64,000 nt of DNA from Parabacteroides goldsteinii DSM 19448 = WAL 12034. GTDB taxonomy: Bacteria; Bacteroidota; Bacteroidia; Bacteroidales; Tannerellaceae. Below are positions 48,204 through 57,210 of the stretch, in pieces. Below the pieces are notes generated by a model. That model made no database searches. It was given only the letters and a program-made list of their open reading frames with translations, and was not told where the DNA came from. The number at the start of each line of letters is the position of its first letter. The first letter of the stretch is position 1. The DNA lies in the NCBI RefSeq assembly GCF_000969835.1, contig NZ_KQ033912.1, forward strand, positions 1,477,961-1,541,960, read 5' to 3'. The position numbers and the translations under genes were made by a program.

Positions 48204-48332
48204 ATGGATCAATACATAAAAACAATCATCAGTGTAGGCGGCAGTGCGATCATGCTGGTTATGATCGTATGTGTAATATGGTATGTTGTAAAAGATACCT
48301 GGAAAGATATTAACAACAGCTCAAAAGATTAA
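48204..48332 (+). CDS. Small single-span membrane protein
   Basis: 42 residues from ATG 48204 (MDQYIKTIISVGG); in-frame codons upstream run through the sigma promoter region. One hydrophobic segment (about 8-30, ISVGGSAIMLVMIVCVIWYVV) is followed by a charged tail KDTWKDINNSSKD, which predicts an inner-membrane protein with a cytoplasmic C-terminus. I recognise no family. It converges with the next gene and overlaps its end by 12 bases. Confidence 0.5.
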   Translation: MDQYIKTIISVGGSAIMLVMIVCVIWYVVKDTWKDINNSSKD

Positions 48333-48563
48333 CAGACTCCTGTCATGAAAATGAAAAGAAACAGACCCTTTCCGTCTTTTACTGAAAACAGTAGACAATA
48401 ACAACCATAGCGAAACCGCCCAGGCACTCCCTAAAGCGACGATAAACAAAGCCGGATCTGCTACCTGAGTATATAAGCAATACACTCCGCCAACAAAAAA
48501 CAGTGTAATAAATAATGCGGCCACAATAGTAGCCAGTAGTGTTTTCATAGATACTTTTTTCAT
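48321..48563 (-). CDS. Small two-span membrane protein
   Basis: 80 residues with two hydrophobic segments (about 7-31 and 38-60) joined by a short loop TQVADPALF, then a basic tail FSKRRKGSVSF. It lies 38 bases downstream of the K+ channel gene on the same strand and may share its transcript. No family is recognised. It could help a nearby membrane protein, but nothing proves this. Confidence 0.55.
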   Translation of the reverse strand: MKKVSMKTLLATIVAALFITLFFVGGVYCLYTQVADPALFIVALGSAWAVSLWLLLSTVFSKRRKGSVSFHFHDRSLLIF

Positions 48564-48601
48564 ATTCCTTCCCCCTTCTTAGAGCGCAAATATAGAAAAA
48601 A

Positions 48602-49480
48602 TCATGAAAACTCATCCAACTTTCCACCACAGTATTTACAGTATTTTGCTTCTTCCTCGTGTCCCGTGCGGAAACAATGGGGGCATCTCAATTCGCTCCG
48701 CCGCCGGTGTTCCTTGATCATCGTGGCAGAAACGATACCCGTAGGCACAGCAATGATCGTATAACCGATCAGCATCACACAAGCCGAGATAAAACGGCCG
48801 ACAGGAGTCACAGGGGTTATATCTCCATACCCCACGGTCGTCATGGTTACAATCGCCCAGTAAATACAGTTGGGAATATTATTGAATTGAGTATCGGGTT
48901 GCGTACCTTCCACCATAAACATGATCGTACCGATCGAAGTCACCAGGATCAGTACAAAAAAGAAGAAAACAAAAATCTTCCGGCTACTCAACCGCAGGGA
49001 TACCAACAGTAAATTCCCCTCCTCCAGAAAGTTAAACAGCTTGAACACACGAAAAACGCGGATCAGGCGGAATGTCCGGATAATAAGTAAATAACGTGCA
49101 CTGGTAAAAAGGAATCCCAGATACAACGGCAAGGTTGCCAGCAAATCGACAATACCGAAAAAGCTGAAAATATATTTCTTCGGCTTCGGCGAACAATAAA
49201 TACGCACCAGATACTCGAAAGTAAAAAAAGCAGTAAACACATACTCCAGTATCTGAAGCGCCAGCCTGAAATGGTCGGAAAAAGTGACCACACTCTCCAG
49301 GATGACCACCAGAACACTCATAATGATAAAACCGATCAGAAAGACATCGAATAACTTCCCTTTCGGCGTATCCGATTCAAAAATGATCACATACAATTTC
49401 TCCTTCAACTCTTTATTGTGAAGAAAGGTATTTATCTTATTTGTAAGAGCCTTCCAAAGACCTGTTTTCTTCTCTTCCAT
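48602..49480 (-). CDS. Voltage-gated-type potassium channel with C-terminal zinc-ribbon
   Basis: 292 residues. Six membrane segments are visible: S1 about 45-67, S2 about 80-102, S3 about 110-130, an arginine-rich S4-like RYLLIIRTFRLIRVFRVFKLF (about 134-154), S5 about 172-192 and S6 about 232-254. The selectivity filter TTVGYGD is at about 216-222. The C-terminus carries CPHC and CKYC pairs, a zinc-ribbon. It should form a tetrameric inner-membrane channel for K+. The cytoplasmic zinc-ribbon might serve assembly or sensing. Confidence 0.93.
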   Translation of the reverse strand: MEEKKTGLWKALTNKINTFLHNKELKEKLYVIIFESDTPKGKLFDVFLIGFIIMSVLVVILESVVTFSDHFRLALQILEYVFTAFFTFEYLVRIYCSPKPKKYIFSFFGIVDLLATLPLYLGFLFTSARYLLIIRTFRLIRVFRVFKLFNFLEEGNLLLVSLRLSSRKIFVFFFFVLILVTSIGTIMFMVEGTQPDTQFNNIPNCIYWAIVTMTTVGYGDITPVTPVGRFISACVMLIGYTIIAVPTGIVSATMIKEHRRRSELRCPHCFRTGHEEEAKYCKYCGGKLDEFS

Positions 49481-49492
49481 AATAACCCCGTG

Positions 49493-49524
49493 TTTGAATA
49501 CAAAAATAAAAAATATTACTTACA
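49493..49524 (+). promoter_or_regulatory. Candidate promoter of the first propeller lipoprotein
   Basis: TTTG (49493-49496), 20 bases, then TACTTACA (49517-49524), a partial -7 match, 30 bases before the ATG at 49555. It lies in the divergent gap with the K+ channel gene. Confidence 0.3.
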
Positions 49525-49554
49525 TTAGCCCAATGAATAAAATCAAGTACTGCC

Positions 49555-50685
49555 ATGAATAAATACTTTTTCATATCACTTCTCTGTATGTTACTACTCT
49601 CTTGTAACAAACAAAACAGCAAAACGGAACAGAAAATTTTGCAGGTAGAACTCTCTCCCAAAGACCTGGTAGCCTCCACCCTGTTCAAAAAGATAGAAGT
49701 GATCCCTTTGGAAACAAACGAACAATGCCTGCTCAAAACGATCGGACGAGTTATCGAAGCTGATAACAAATATTATATTCTCGATGATGACAGGGAGATG
49801 GGCATACTTTTCTGTTTTGATAAACAAGGCAAATTTCTATCTAAAATAGATAAGACCGGTAACGGTCCGGGTGAATATAATATGATCTATGAAGTCATTG
49901 TCAATCCGGAAGAGAACCTTATTCATATGTTAAGTCCGATGGGAGCCATACACACTTATACAACAGACGGGCAATTCATAAAAAGGCACCTGCTGCCAGG
50001 AGGCGGAGGGCAAACGGATATGATAGAAATCGACAAAGGGCTGATTGCTTACTGGACTCTGACAACAGCGGGCGATCCGACAGAAAACTTAATCACATTC
50101 TATAATACAAACACAGAGGAAATAGCCGGCGGTTTCTGGAAAACGACAGACGATAATTTTATGACCAACATGTGCATCGATGTTTTTTACAAATATAACA
50201 ATGAAAATTACTTTTCCACTCAATATTCCAATGAGGTATACCGGTTCACGAAAGAGGCCGTAGAATTAGCATATAGATGGGACTTCGGTTCCGGCAATAT
50301 CAATCTTGAACCCTTTAAGGAAAGAATAAAAGAAGATCCCAATGTATTTCCTCAACTGGTAGATTCACACGAAGTTCCCTACTTTTTCTTCCGACAGTTT
50401 CAAAACAAAGACTATTATTACACAGTCCTGAACACCTGGAACATAGATAAATGGCGCAATGTTTTCTACCGTAAAAAAGATGGAAAATCCTTTGTTTTCG
50501 ACACGCTGGAAGGAGGCGCAAAGGTCAAGAAAACAAGTCTTTTCACCGATGAATATATGATCTGCATCGTATCACCGGAGGAGATCGGGACATTGCATAA
50601 TATTCTTCCGCCGGAAGAGTTCAGTAAAGTAAAAAATTTACAGGAAGACGATAATCTCTGTCTGGTAAAATACTATTTCAAATAA
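49555..50685 (+). CDS. 6-bladed beta-propeller lipoprotein
   Basis: 376 residues with lipobox LLSC (Cys17). The segment PLETNEQCLLKTIGRVIEADNKYYILDDDREMGILFCFDKQGKFLSKIDKTGNGPGEYNMI is the typical opening of the Bacteroidetes 6-bladed propeller family (DUF5128-like). It includes the recurring GNGPGEY turn, which I also see at 58314 (GQGPEEY) and 55952 (GQGPGE). These lipoproteins are thought to sit in the outer membrane; their ligand is not known. This is the first of a large group in the rest of the window. Confidence 0.87.
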   Translation: MNKYFFISLLCMLLLSCNKQNSKTEQKILQVELSPKDLVASTLFKKIEVIPLETNEQCLLKTIGRVIEADNKYYILDDDREMGILFCFDKQGKFLSKIDKTGNGPGEYNMIYEVIVNPEENLIHMLSPMGAIHTYTTDGQFIKRHLLPGGGGQTDMIEIDKGLIAYWTLTTAGDPTENLITFYNTNTEEIAGGFWKTTDDNFMTNMCIDVFYKYNNENYFSTQYSNEVYRFTKEAVELAYRWDFGSGNINLEPFKERIKEDPNVFPQLVDSHEVPYFFFRQFQNKDYYYTVLNTWNIDKWRNVFYRKKDGKSFVFDTLEGGAKVKKTSLFTDEYMICIVSPEEIGTLHNILPPEEFSKVKNLQEDDNLCLVKYYFK

Positions 50686-50721
50686 TGTTCTATTCGTAAA
50701 ACCAGCAGTAATCCGACAATA

Positions 50722-50751
50722 TTGACGCATTATTTCTTACTTTTGCGTCAA
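50722..50751 (+). promoter_or_regulatory. Promoter overlapped by an inverted repeat, upstream of GH110
   Basis: TTGACGCA (50722-50729) and TGCGTCAA (50744-50751) form 8-base arms. The -7 box TACTTTTG (50738-50745) overlaps the right arm. A protein bound to the dyad would block the promoter, or the dyad may be a terminator for the previous gene. The GH110 start is 28 bases further on. Confidence 0.5.
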
Positions 50752-50779
50752 TTTATTATTCTAAATTCTTAATTACACC

Positions 50780-52471
50780 ATGAAAAAAACGATCCTTATT
50801 GCACTATGTCTCTTTTCGGGATTCATAGCAAACGCACAACATGTAATCCGGATTGCCCCGGAAAACGGAGATATGACAAAGAAAATCCAGGCTGCAATCG
50901 AACAGGCCCGGAGTTATAACGGGAAAGCGGTTGTCATCAAACTGCAAAATGCAGATTATAACCTCCATCGCGAAAATTCGTCACAGATCCTTTACCATAT
51001 CTCCAATACAGCCTCCGAAAAAGAAAATCCTGATCAGACAAAACATATCGGTTTGTGGTTGAAAGACCTGAAAAACGTGACAATAGACGGTCAGGGAGCC
51101 CGCTTCGTCACCCATGGCGAAATGACCAGCTTCGTAATCGACCAGTGCGAAAATATCACTCTACGGGACTTTACCGTTACAGCTTCCGACCCCACCGTCC
51201 CGGAACTGACCGTTACGGAAGTGGGCGAAAACTTTATGACCGTACGCATCCACCCGCAATCACGCTACACCGTTAAAGACGGGCATTTTGCTTTTGTCGG
51301 TGACAACTGGGAACTATCCAGAGGTATCGCTCAAAGCTATGACAAAGAAAAAGATATAACCTGGCGTAGCTGGTCGCCGCTTTCCGGCCTTCGCAAGGCA
51401 ATAGAGCTGGACACCAACCTACTCCGTTTCGTATATGACACCCCGCCACAGGCCAAACAAGGTACGGTATTCCAGATGCGTGACGGTATCCGTGACCAGG
51501 CTTGCGGACTTATCCAATACAGTAAAAACGTCACACTGGAAGGAGTACATCTGGCATTCCTGGGTAACTTCGGAATTGTCGGGCAAATGACAGAAAATAT
51601 CACTTACCGGAATCTGACATTCGAACCGGAGGCCGGAAGCGGACGTACCTGTGCCGGTTTTGCCGATTTCGTACAGATGTCAGGCTGCAAAGGTAAGATC
51701 ACGATCGAAAACTCCCGTTTCCTCGGAGCGCACGACGATCCAATCAATATACACGGAACCCACCTGGCTGTCACCGGCTACCCGGCCCCCAACCAGGTAT
51801 CAGTAAAATACATGCACCCGCAGACATATGGCTTCCAATCGTTCCTTCCCGGCAACCAGATCGAATTTATCGATGCCCATTCGCTGATGAGCCTTGCACC
51901 GGCAAAGGTAAAAAAGGCGGAAATGAAAAACGAACGGGAAATACTCATAACCCTCGACAAGAATATCCCCCAAACGATCCGGGATAAAAAAGAACTGGTC
52001 GTTGAAAACGTAACCTATACACCGGAAGTCCTCATTCGCAATAACTATTTTGCCCGCATACCGACACGCGGAATTCTTGTTTCCACCCGCCGCAAGGTAT
52101 TGATAGAGAACAACACCTTCTTCCGTATGCAAATGAGTGGTATCCTGATAGCCGACGATGCCCGCAGTTGGTTCGAATCAGGTATGGTACGCGATGTAAC
52201 CATCCGCAACAACAATTTCATGGAATGCGGCGGACCGGTCATCCTCATTTCTCCGGAAAACGACCGCAACGAAGGCTATGTTCACCGCAACATCGCCATA
52301 ACGAACAACCGTTTCCAATTGACAGGCACAAACGCTATCTTCGCCAAATCAGTCGACGGATTAAAAATCACGGACAACCTGTTCCTGTCGCCAACTCCTG
52401 CCGAAATATCGAATCTGATAAAGACACAGGATTGCGAAAATGTTTTCATGGAAGGAAATATCGTTCAATAA
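50780..52471 (+). CDS. GH110 exo-alpha-galactosidase
   Basis: 563 residues with a cleavable signal peptide (ends ANAQ). It is a right-handed parallel beta-helix, seen as repeated strands (NVTIDGQGARFV, NITLRDFTVTAS, KITIENSRFLGAHDDPINIHGTHLAV). The conserved AHDDPINIHGTH segment (about 320-331) holds the paired Asp residues assigned to catalysis in this family. GH110 enzymes invert and remove alpha-1,3-linked galactose, as in blood group B or linear alpha-Gal epitopes. No SusC/SusD lies beside it; it stands alone among propeller lipoproteins, probably periplasmic, acting on host mucin-type ends. Confidence 0.93.
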   Translation: MKKTILIALCLFSGFIANAQHVIRIAPENGDMTKKIQAAIEQARSYNGKAVVIKLQNADYNLHRENSSQILYHISNTASEKENPDQTKHIGLWLKDLKNVTIDGQGARFVTHGEMTSFVIDQCENITLRDFTVTASDPTVPELTVTEVGENFMTVRIHPQSRYTVKDGHFAFVGDNWELSRGIAQSYDKEKDITWRSWSPLSGLRKAIELDTNLLRFVYDTPPQAKQGTVFQMRDGIRDQACGLIQYSKNVTLEGVHLAFLGNFGIVGQMTENITYRNLTFEPEAGSGRTCAGFADFVQMSGCKGKITIENSRFLGAHDDPINIHGTHLAVTGYPAPNQVSVKYMHPQTYGFQSFLPGNQIEFIDAHSLMSLAPAKVKKAEMKNEREILITLDKNIPQTIRDKKELVVENVTYTPEVLIRNNYFARIPTRGILVSTRRKVLIENNTFFRMQMSGILIADDARSWFESGMVRDVTIRNNNFMECGGPVILISPENDRNEGYVHRNIAITNNRFQLTGTNAIFAKSVDGLKITDNLFLSPTPAEISNLIKTQDCENVFMEGNIVQ

Positions 52472-52594
52472 CGGTGAAAAACCCGGCGAAGCACCAACTG
52501 CTGAACCGATTTACCGACAACAATCAGGGTGACTAATAGATAATTTACAAGAATTTATAATCAGAAAAGAATTATATTTACCACAAAAACAAAC

Positions 52595-53737
52595 ATGAAA
52601 GAAATACTAACAAGTTTCCTCCTTATATGCCTGTTTTTGTCTTGTGCAAAATCACAAGACGGATTAATCGAATCACAATATGGTAAAGCGATTTCTTTTG
52701 AAAAAGAAGAGATTAATATACCGATAGATGATAAGACCTTGACTTCATATCAAGTCATTTCGTGCTTTCAGGAAAATGAAAACAATTTAGTTTATGCTTA
52801 CAACAGTCCCATGCACTCGCTGGATATTTTCAATCTCAACGACCAGAGCATATCGCATCTCCCATTAAATAAGGAAGGAGAAAACGGAATTCTAAAAAAT
52901 GTATCCGGACTATATGTTCATCAAGAAGACAGCTTATGGCTTTACAGCCAGGGATTCCTGTATCTGGTTAACAACGAAGGAGAAGTGAAAGGGAAATATG
53001 AACTCCCGTTTCTGGAAGGGGGATTCATCATGGTCGAGACTAATTTCTCTATGGCGACAATCAAATTATTCTACCACCCGCAAAGAAACTCAGTTTTCTA
53101 CCTGACCGTTACCCCCACAGAAGAGAGCGCCACCTATATCGTTTATGAGTATTCCCTCAATTCAGGCACATTCAAAACCTTTGAACTAAAAGGATCTGAA
53201 ACAGAAAAATTCGCCGGAAAAAGATTCGGATTCAAACAATTCCCGAATGTCACTTATACCGATCAGGATATCTTATATAATTTCCCTATCAGTTCGAATA
53301 TATACCGGATCGACATCGAGACCGGCAAAGAAACAGCTTTTGGAGGAAAGAGCCGATACACACCCAACCTGGCGTCTGAGTTAACCATGCCTTACGATAT
53401 GAAAGATGCCAGTAAGCATCACATAGAAAATATTCATTTCTTTGAAATCCAGTATGATCCTTATAAAAACATCTATTACCGACTGCATCTCGACAAAACA
53501 GAGAACGTCTCTACCACTCCTTTTAGAACCTTATCTGACAGCAAGGAATTATATCTAACCAGCTTCGATAAAAACTTCCGCATCACTTCCGAAACCAAAT
53601 TGGAAAATAACATATACACCCATTATAACAGTTGGGGAGTCTTGGATAATGGCCTGTTTATTACTGAAGACAACCTACTGGATGAAAATAAAGACTTTGA
53701 AGCTTTTCAACTAGTTATATTCAAGCCACAAATATAA
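52595..53737 (+). CDS. DUF4221-family lipoprotein (propeller-like), copy 1
   Basis: 380 residues with lipobox LFLSC (Cys17). DUF4221 features are INIPIDDKTLTSYQVISCF near the start, YDPYKNIYYRLHLDK and ELYLTSFDKNFRITSETKL near the end. The repeated short strands and turns suggest a beta-propeller. The paralog at 54768 has the same layout (VIPIDDNTSCYSMSMF, YDKYRKVYYRFFQP, SIMILDKDFKVIGET). A third copy survives as a fragment at 60990. Ligand and role are unknown; the lipid anchor places it in an outer compartment. Confidence 0.87.
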   Translation: MKEILTSFLLICLFLSCAKSQDGLIESQYGKAISFEKEEINIPIDDKTLTSYQVISCFQENENNLVYAYNSPMHSLDIFNLNDQSISHLPLNKEGENGILKNVSGLYVHQEDSLWLYSQGFLYLVNNEGEVKGKYELPFLEGGFIMVETNFSMATIKLFYHPQRNSVFYLTVTPTEESATYIVYEYSLNSGTFKTFELKGSETEKFAGKRFGFKQFPNVTYTDQDILYNFPISSNIYRIDIETGKETAFGGKSRYTPNLASELTMPYDMKDASKHHIENIHFFEIQYDPYKNIYYRLHLDKTENVSTTPFRTLSDSKELYLTSFDKNFRITSETKLENNIYTHYNSWGVLDNGLFITEDNLLDENKDFEAFQLVIFKPQI

Positions 53738-53805
53738 AGCAATGGCGCACAGATGACACAGATCAGCATTGCAATAGTTCAAAACTGATAATAACTAAAA
53801 CAAGC

Positions 53806-53847
53806 AATCAACAAAATGTTCCGAGGATTCGGAGCACTTTGTTGATT
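53806..53847. terminator. Strong 19-bp hairpin, probably bidirectional terminator
   Basis: Arms 53806-53824 and 53829-53847 pair over 19 positions with two G-T pairs and a GGAT loop (AATCAACAAA... against ...TTTGTTGATT). It lies between the DUF4221 gene (+) and the Rpn-like pseudogene (-), in a convergent gap. Confidence 0.75.
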
Positions 53848-53865
53848 CAATATCGCATAAATAAA

Positions 53866-54395
53866 CTACAATTCATCTATTTCTTCGACAGACAGACCGG
53901 TACATTGAGCGATCGTTTCGACATTAACTCCCTGCTTTTTAAAATTTGCAGCAATCTGGCGTTGTTCTTCTGCTTTTCCTTTTTTCAAACCTTTCATTTC
54001 AGCCTCTTCCACCGCATATTCCAGTGTATTGCGCCAGTCGCGATAAATCTTCAGGTTCTCATCGTAAACTGCCCGTTCGTGAGGAGTCATTGCATTCAGG
54101 TTTGCCACGTCGAGCAGGCGCTTGAAGGCATCGTTTTTCTCCTTAAACGGAGACATATCAAATAAATTCATATTCTTCAATATATAAACCATATTTTCAA
54201 GAGGCGTTTTGCATTCCTCTTCTCTTAGATTGAACAGATCGAACGACAGATAAATCTGTTTCAGTTTGACCTCGCCAAAAGTTTTACCTGGCGTTCGCCC
54301 TCAAGCGTGGCATTGATAAAGTCGATTGCTACTTGCTTTTCACCGAATACGGTTTTAAAAGCCTTGTCGAGCATGATGTTCACATACTTTTCCAT
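53866..54395 (-). pseudogene. Rpn/PD-(D/E)XK-family transposase-like nuclease, internally deleted
   Basis: The 5' part (54395 to about 54265) reads MEKYVNIMLDKAFKTVFGEKQVAIDFINATLEGERQVK, a normal start, then runs into TGA. In another frame the 3' part continues TFGEVKLKQIYLSFDLFNLREEECKTPLENMVYILKNMNLF and the usual coiled-coil tail EEAEMKGLKKGKAEEQRQIAANFKKQGVNVETIAQCTGLSVEEIDEL to 53866. The central nuclease core expected between the two (with its Asp and Glu-x-Gln/Lys) is missing. So a deletion of several hundred bases with a frame change inactivated it. An ATG at 54192 could still give a tail-only protein of 108 residues. Confidence 0.85.
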
Positions 54396-54767
54396 AAATC
54401 AATAGTTTTAGTTGTTTTATTACCCAATAGCAGGTAACGGGACAAATGTAGGTAATATTTTATTTAATCCAACCGCAGAAGAAGATTATTTGATTCAGAT
54501 GTAGAAATAAATGAGCTATCCTGTTCCCCGTGCTTGACACGGGATCGCAAAGGCACAGACCGTATCCTATATGTATCTTTTGATACTGCTGGTTCTTCTG
54601 CGGCCCCGTGTCAAGCACGGGGACAAGATAGCTCAATTTTGATAAATTCTGAACCATATTATAAATTCAATACAGTTCCTAAAAAATCAGAATCCCCCGT
54701 CAAAGCTACGAACATCTCGTAATTATATCTATATTTACGACATCAAACATTCTAAATCGGAACTTGT
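54396..54767. other. 372-base gap with REP-like inverted repeat
   Basis: No credible gene is seen. The gap holds the 31-base inverted repeats described separately (54513-54634). Near its right end TATATTTA, close to a -7 box, lies about 40 bases before the DUF4221 start at 54768. Confidence 0.6.
54513..54634. repeat. Pair of 31-base inverted repeats, REP/BIME-like, or possible invertible segment
   Basis: Left arm 54513-54543 and right arm 54604-54634 are complementary with about three differences. Each arm begins or ends in GAGCTATC/GATAGCTC and contains a smaller palindrome CCCCGTG-CTTGA-CACGGG. The 60 bases between hold a small dyad GTATC-TTTT-GATAC. The nested GC-rich palindromes look like paired REP elements; the spacing also suits an invertible segment. 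No coding sequence is seen inside. Confidence 0.8.
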
Positions 54768-55925
54768 ATGAAAAACATATTAAAATACCTATTATCCTTC
54801 TGCGTTATACTTCCTCTGTTCTCTTCTTGCAAAGGAAACATGAGCAAAAACGAGACTAAGAACTATTCACTCCAACCGGGAGAAAAACGTATCGTCATCC
54901 CGATAGATGATAATACAAGTTGTTATAGCATGTCCATGTTTTCTTACATTACTCCTGAAGGGATTCCCTATCTGAGTTATGAAAATGAACAAACCAATGA
55001 ACTAAACTTTTATCGGCTCGATTCCTGCAAACTATCCCACAAGATCAAAATAGCCATGGAAGGTCCCGATGCAGTCGGACGCTTCATCGGTCACACAGTT
55101 ATCGATCTCGACAATATCCTGATATTTAATCAATTCAAAATATCTAAGATTAATAAATCCGGAAAAATTCTGGATAAATATGACCTGATAACCGACACTC
55201 AAATGGCTCTCGCCCACCCTCCTACGTCCAAAGTTTACACACCTATGATCCTACAGGATTCCTCTATCTATTTATATCAGGCTTTAAAGTTTTCCGACAA
55301 ACATTATAGCGGAGACGATCTTGAGAAATATCCATTATGTATAAAAGTCAATATGCAAACAAAACAAACGAAAACTCTGCCACTTACCTATCCCAGATTG
55401 TGGGAAGCAAAAAATGAAAACGGTATCTTCACATGCAGCAGAGACTATGACGGAACAAATTTTGTCTATTCCTTTTTCATCAGTAACTCTATTCATGTCA
55501 CCAACGACAACAAGACATTCAAAGAATATCCATGCAAAAGCCGATATATAAACGGTTCTCCTAAAAATCATACTGCTCCCGACATTAAAACAATACGGAA
55601 AGAATCTATCGAAAACGCTTCATACGGAAATATCATTTATGATAAATACCGGAAAGTCTATTACCGCTTCTTCCAGCCGGCATGCGAGGTAAGCCCCAAC
55701 GAGAATATTACCGACCTGATGAAAACCGGAAAAAAATTTTCTATCATGATTTTAGATAAGGATTTTAAGGTAATCGGAGAAACATTATTCCCCGAAAATA
55801 TCTACATCCCAGTAATGTTCTTCATCCTCAAAGATGGCTTGTATATTTCCGACAACAATTTCCAGAATCCGGAATTCAATGAAAATGTTTTAAGTTTCAG
55901 AAGAATGGATTTAATAGAACTCTAA
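54768..55925 (+). CDS. DUF4221-family lipoprotein (propeller-like), copy 2
   Basis: 385 residues with lipobox LFSSC (Cys21). It aligns by eye with the gene at 52595-53737 along its length: RIVIPIDDNTSCYSMSMF at the start, YDKYRKVYYRFFQPAC before the end, and SIMILDKDFKVIGETLFPENIYIPVMFFILKDGLYISDNNF at the end. It is followed after 26 bases by a TolB-like propeller gene, so the two may be one unit. The DUF4221 plus TolB-like order is repeated by the relics at 60990 and 61941, which suggests an old segmental duplication. Confidence 0.87.
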   Translation: MKNILKYLLSFCVILPLFSSCKGNMSKNETKNYSLQPGEKRIVIPIDDNTSCYSMSMFSYITPEGIPYLSYENEQTNELNFYRLDSCKLSHKIKIAMEGPDAVGRFIGHTVIDLDNILIFNQFKISKINKSGKILDKYDLITDTQMALAHPPTSKVYTPMILQDSSIYLYQALKFSDKHYSGDDLEKYPLCIKVNMQTKQTKTLPLTYPRLWEAKNENGIFTCSRDYDGTNFVYSFFISNSIHVTNDNKTFKEYPCKSRYINGSPKNHTAPDIKTIRKESIENASYGNIIYDKYRKVYYRFFQPACEVSPNENITDLMKTGKKFSIMILDKDFKVIGETLFPENIYIPVMFFILKDGLYISDNNFQNPEFNENVLSFRRMDLIEL

Positions 55926-55951
55926 AACAATTAATATCAAATAGAACAGTT

Positions 55952-56980
55952 ATGAACACAGCCGCTTGCTTATTTAATCCCTATAAGGTCTCCCTCTTAT
56001 TATTGATCGTACTATGCTTGAGCTGCACCTCAAACACAGATACGGAAATATACCAGAATAGACGGGATAATGTAATCTCCGTAAAAGATAAGGTAAAAGA
56101 GATAATGATCGAAGATGTACTGATTGGACGGGTTACCCGACCTTATCTTATTGACAAATATCTAATTATAGTCGATCACAGTTCATACGACCGCTTTATT
56201 CATCTATTTGATAAGAATGACTTCCATTATATCACCAGCACAGCTTATAAAGGACAAGGTCCTGGTGAAATTACCATACCGGGACATGTAGGTATCGACG
56301 AAGCCCAGCGTACATTTTATGTCTCGGATCATGGCAAACAAAAGATATTCAGTTATAACCTGGACAGCGTTCTGGCAAATCCATTCTATATCCCGAATAT
56401 AAAAGCCGATATAAAAATCGGGTTATTTCCTGATACGTACCGATATATAAACAACACATTATGTATCGGACGTATCATAGAGCCTATAGGCACTAATGAT
56501 TTCAAATCACTTGTTGCCAAATGGAACATGCAGACAGGAGAAATCCAGCCAATGAAATACGAACACCCCGATATAAAAAAGAAGCATATCACAGCAGATG
56601 TCTCCCCTGAATATGGATTATATGTCGAATGTTATTCCCGTTACGACCTAATGACTATTTGTGACTTGAACGGAAATTTAAAATACAATATATACGGTCC
56701 TAAATGGGAAAAAGAAACAACGCAAACAGCACATTACAGCCAACCCGTCTTCTGTGGAAACAAAATCATCGCAGGTTATTCGGGAGGGGACCACCGTACG
56801 GATGCCTATTACCCAACCAAGCTACTCGTCTTCGACTTCAACGGCAACTATATCCAAACACTGGAAACTGAATATAAAATATCCAGTTTCTGCTATGACC
56901 GGGAAAATAACCGGATCATTCTGTGCATGGATGATGAGATACAATTCGGTTATCTGGATTTGGATGGGATTATTGAATAA
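55952..56980 (+). CDS. TolB-like 6-bladed beta-propeller lipoprotein
   Basis: 342 residues with lipobox LCLSC (Cys25). Propeller marks are IHLFDKNDFHYITSTAYKGQGPGEITIPGHVGIDEAQRTFYVSDHGKQKIFSYNLD (about residues 88-143) and the C-terminal LLVFDFNGNYIQTLETEYKISSFCYDRENNRIILCMDDEIQFGYLDLDGIIE. This closing strand is found again in the relic ending at 62036. The first residues of the partial gene at 63594 are the same family. Role unknown; likely surface-exposed. Confidence 0.87.
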   Translation: MNTAACLFNPYKVSLLLLIVLCLSCTSNTDTEIYQNRRDNVISVKDKVKEIMIEDVLIGRVTRPYLIDKYLIIVDHSSYDRFIHLFDKNDFHYITSTAYKGQGPGEITIPGHVGIDEAQRTFYVSDHGKQKIFSYNLDSVLANPFYIPNIKADIKIGLFPDTYRYINNTLCIGRIIEPIGTNDFKSLVAKWNMQTGEIQPMKYEHPDIKKKHITADVSPEYGLYVECYSRYDLMTICDLNGNLKYNIYGPKWEKETTQTAHYSQPVFCGNKIIAGYSGGDHRTDAYYPTKLLVFDFNGNYIQTLETEYKISSFCYDRENNRIILCMDDEIQFGYLDLDGIIE

Positions 56981-57153
56981 TCAAAATCCCTATACTAGTT
57001 ACCTGCCCTCTCCAAATCCATCAATTATAATTGACGAAATGGGCATATTTACACAAAGTATCCATTATGATGGATAAAACTAACTTCAAACGGGAATATA
57101 TAAGTGCCCACGCAATAAAAACGACAAAATCGTAATAAATAAACAATCACATA

Positions 57154-57186
57154 ATTACGAATATATCGTAATGTTTTATATATTTG
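57154..57186 (+). promoter_or_regulatory. Promoter with overlapping inverted repeat before the 57211 gene
   Basis: ATTACGA (57154-57160) and TCGTAAT (57166-57172) form a 19-base dyad, and another TCGTAAT half-site is at 57130-57136. The -7 box TATATTTG (57179-57186) follows immediately, 24 bases before the ATG. The dyad covers the -33 region and could bind a repressor or activator. Confidence 0.5.
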
Positions 57187-57210
57187 CAATATGTAATATA
57201 TAAATAGAAT

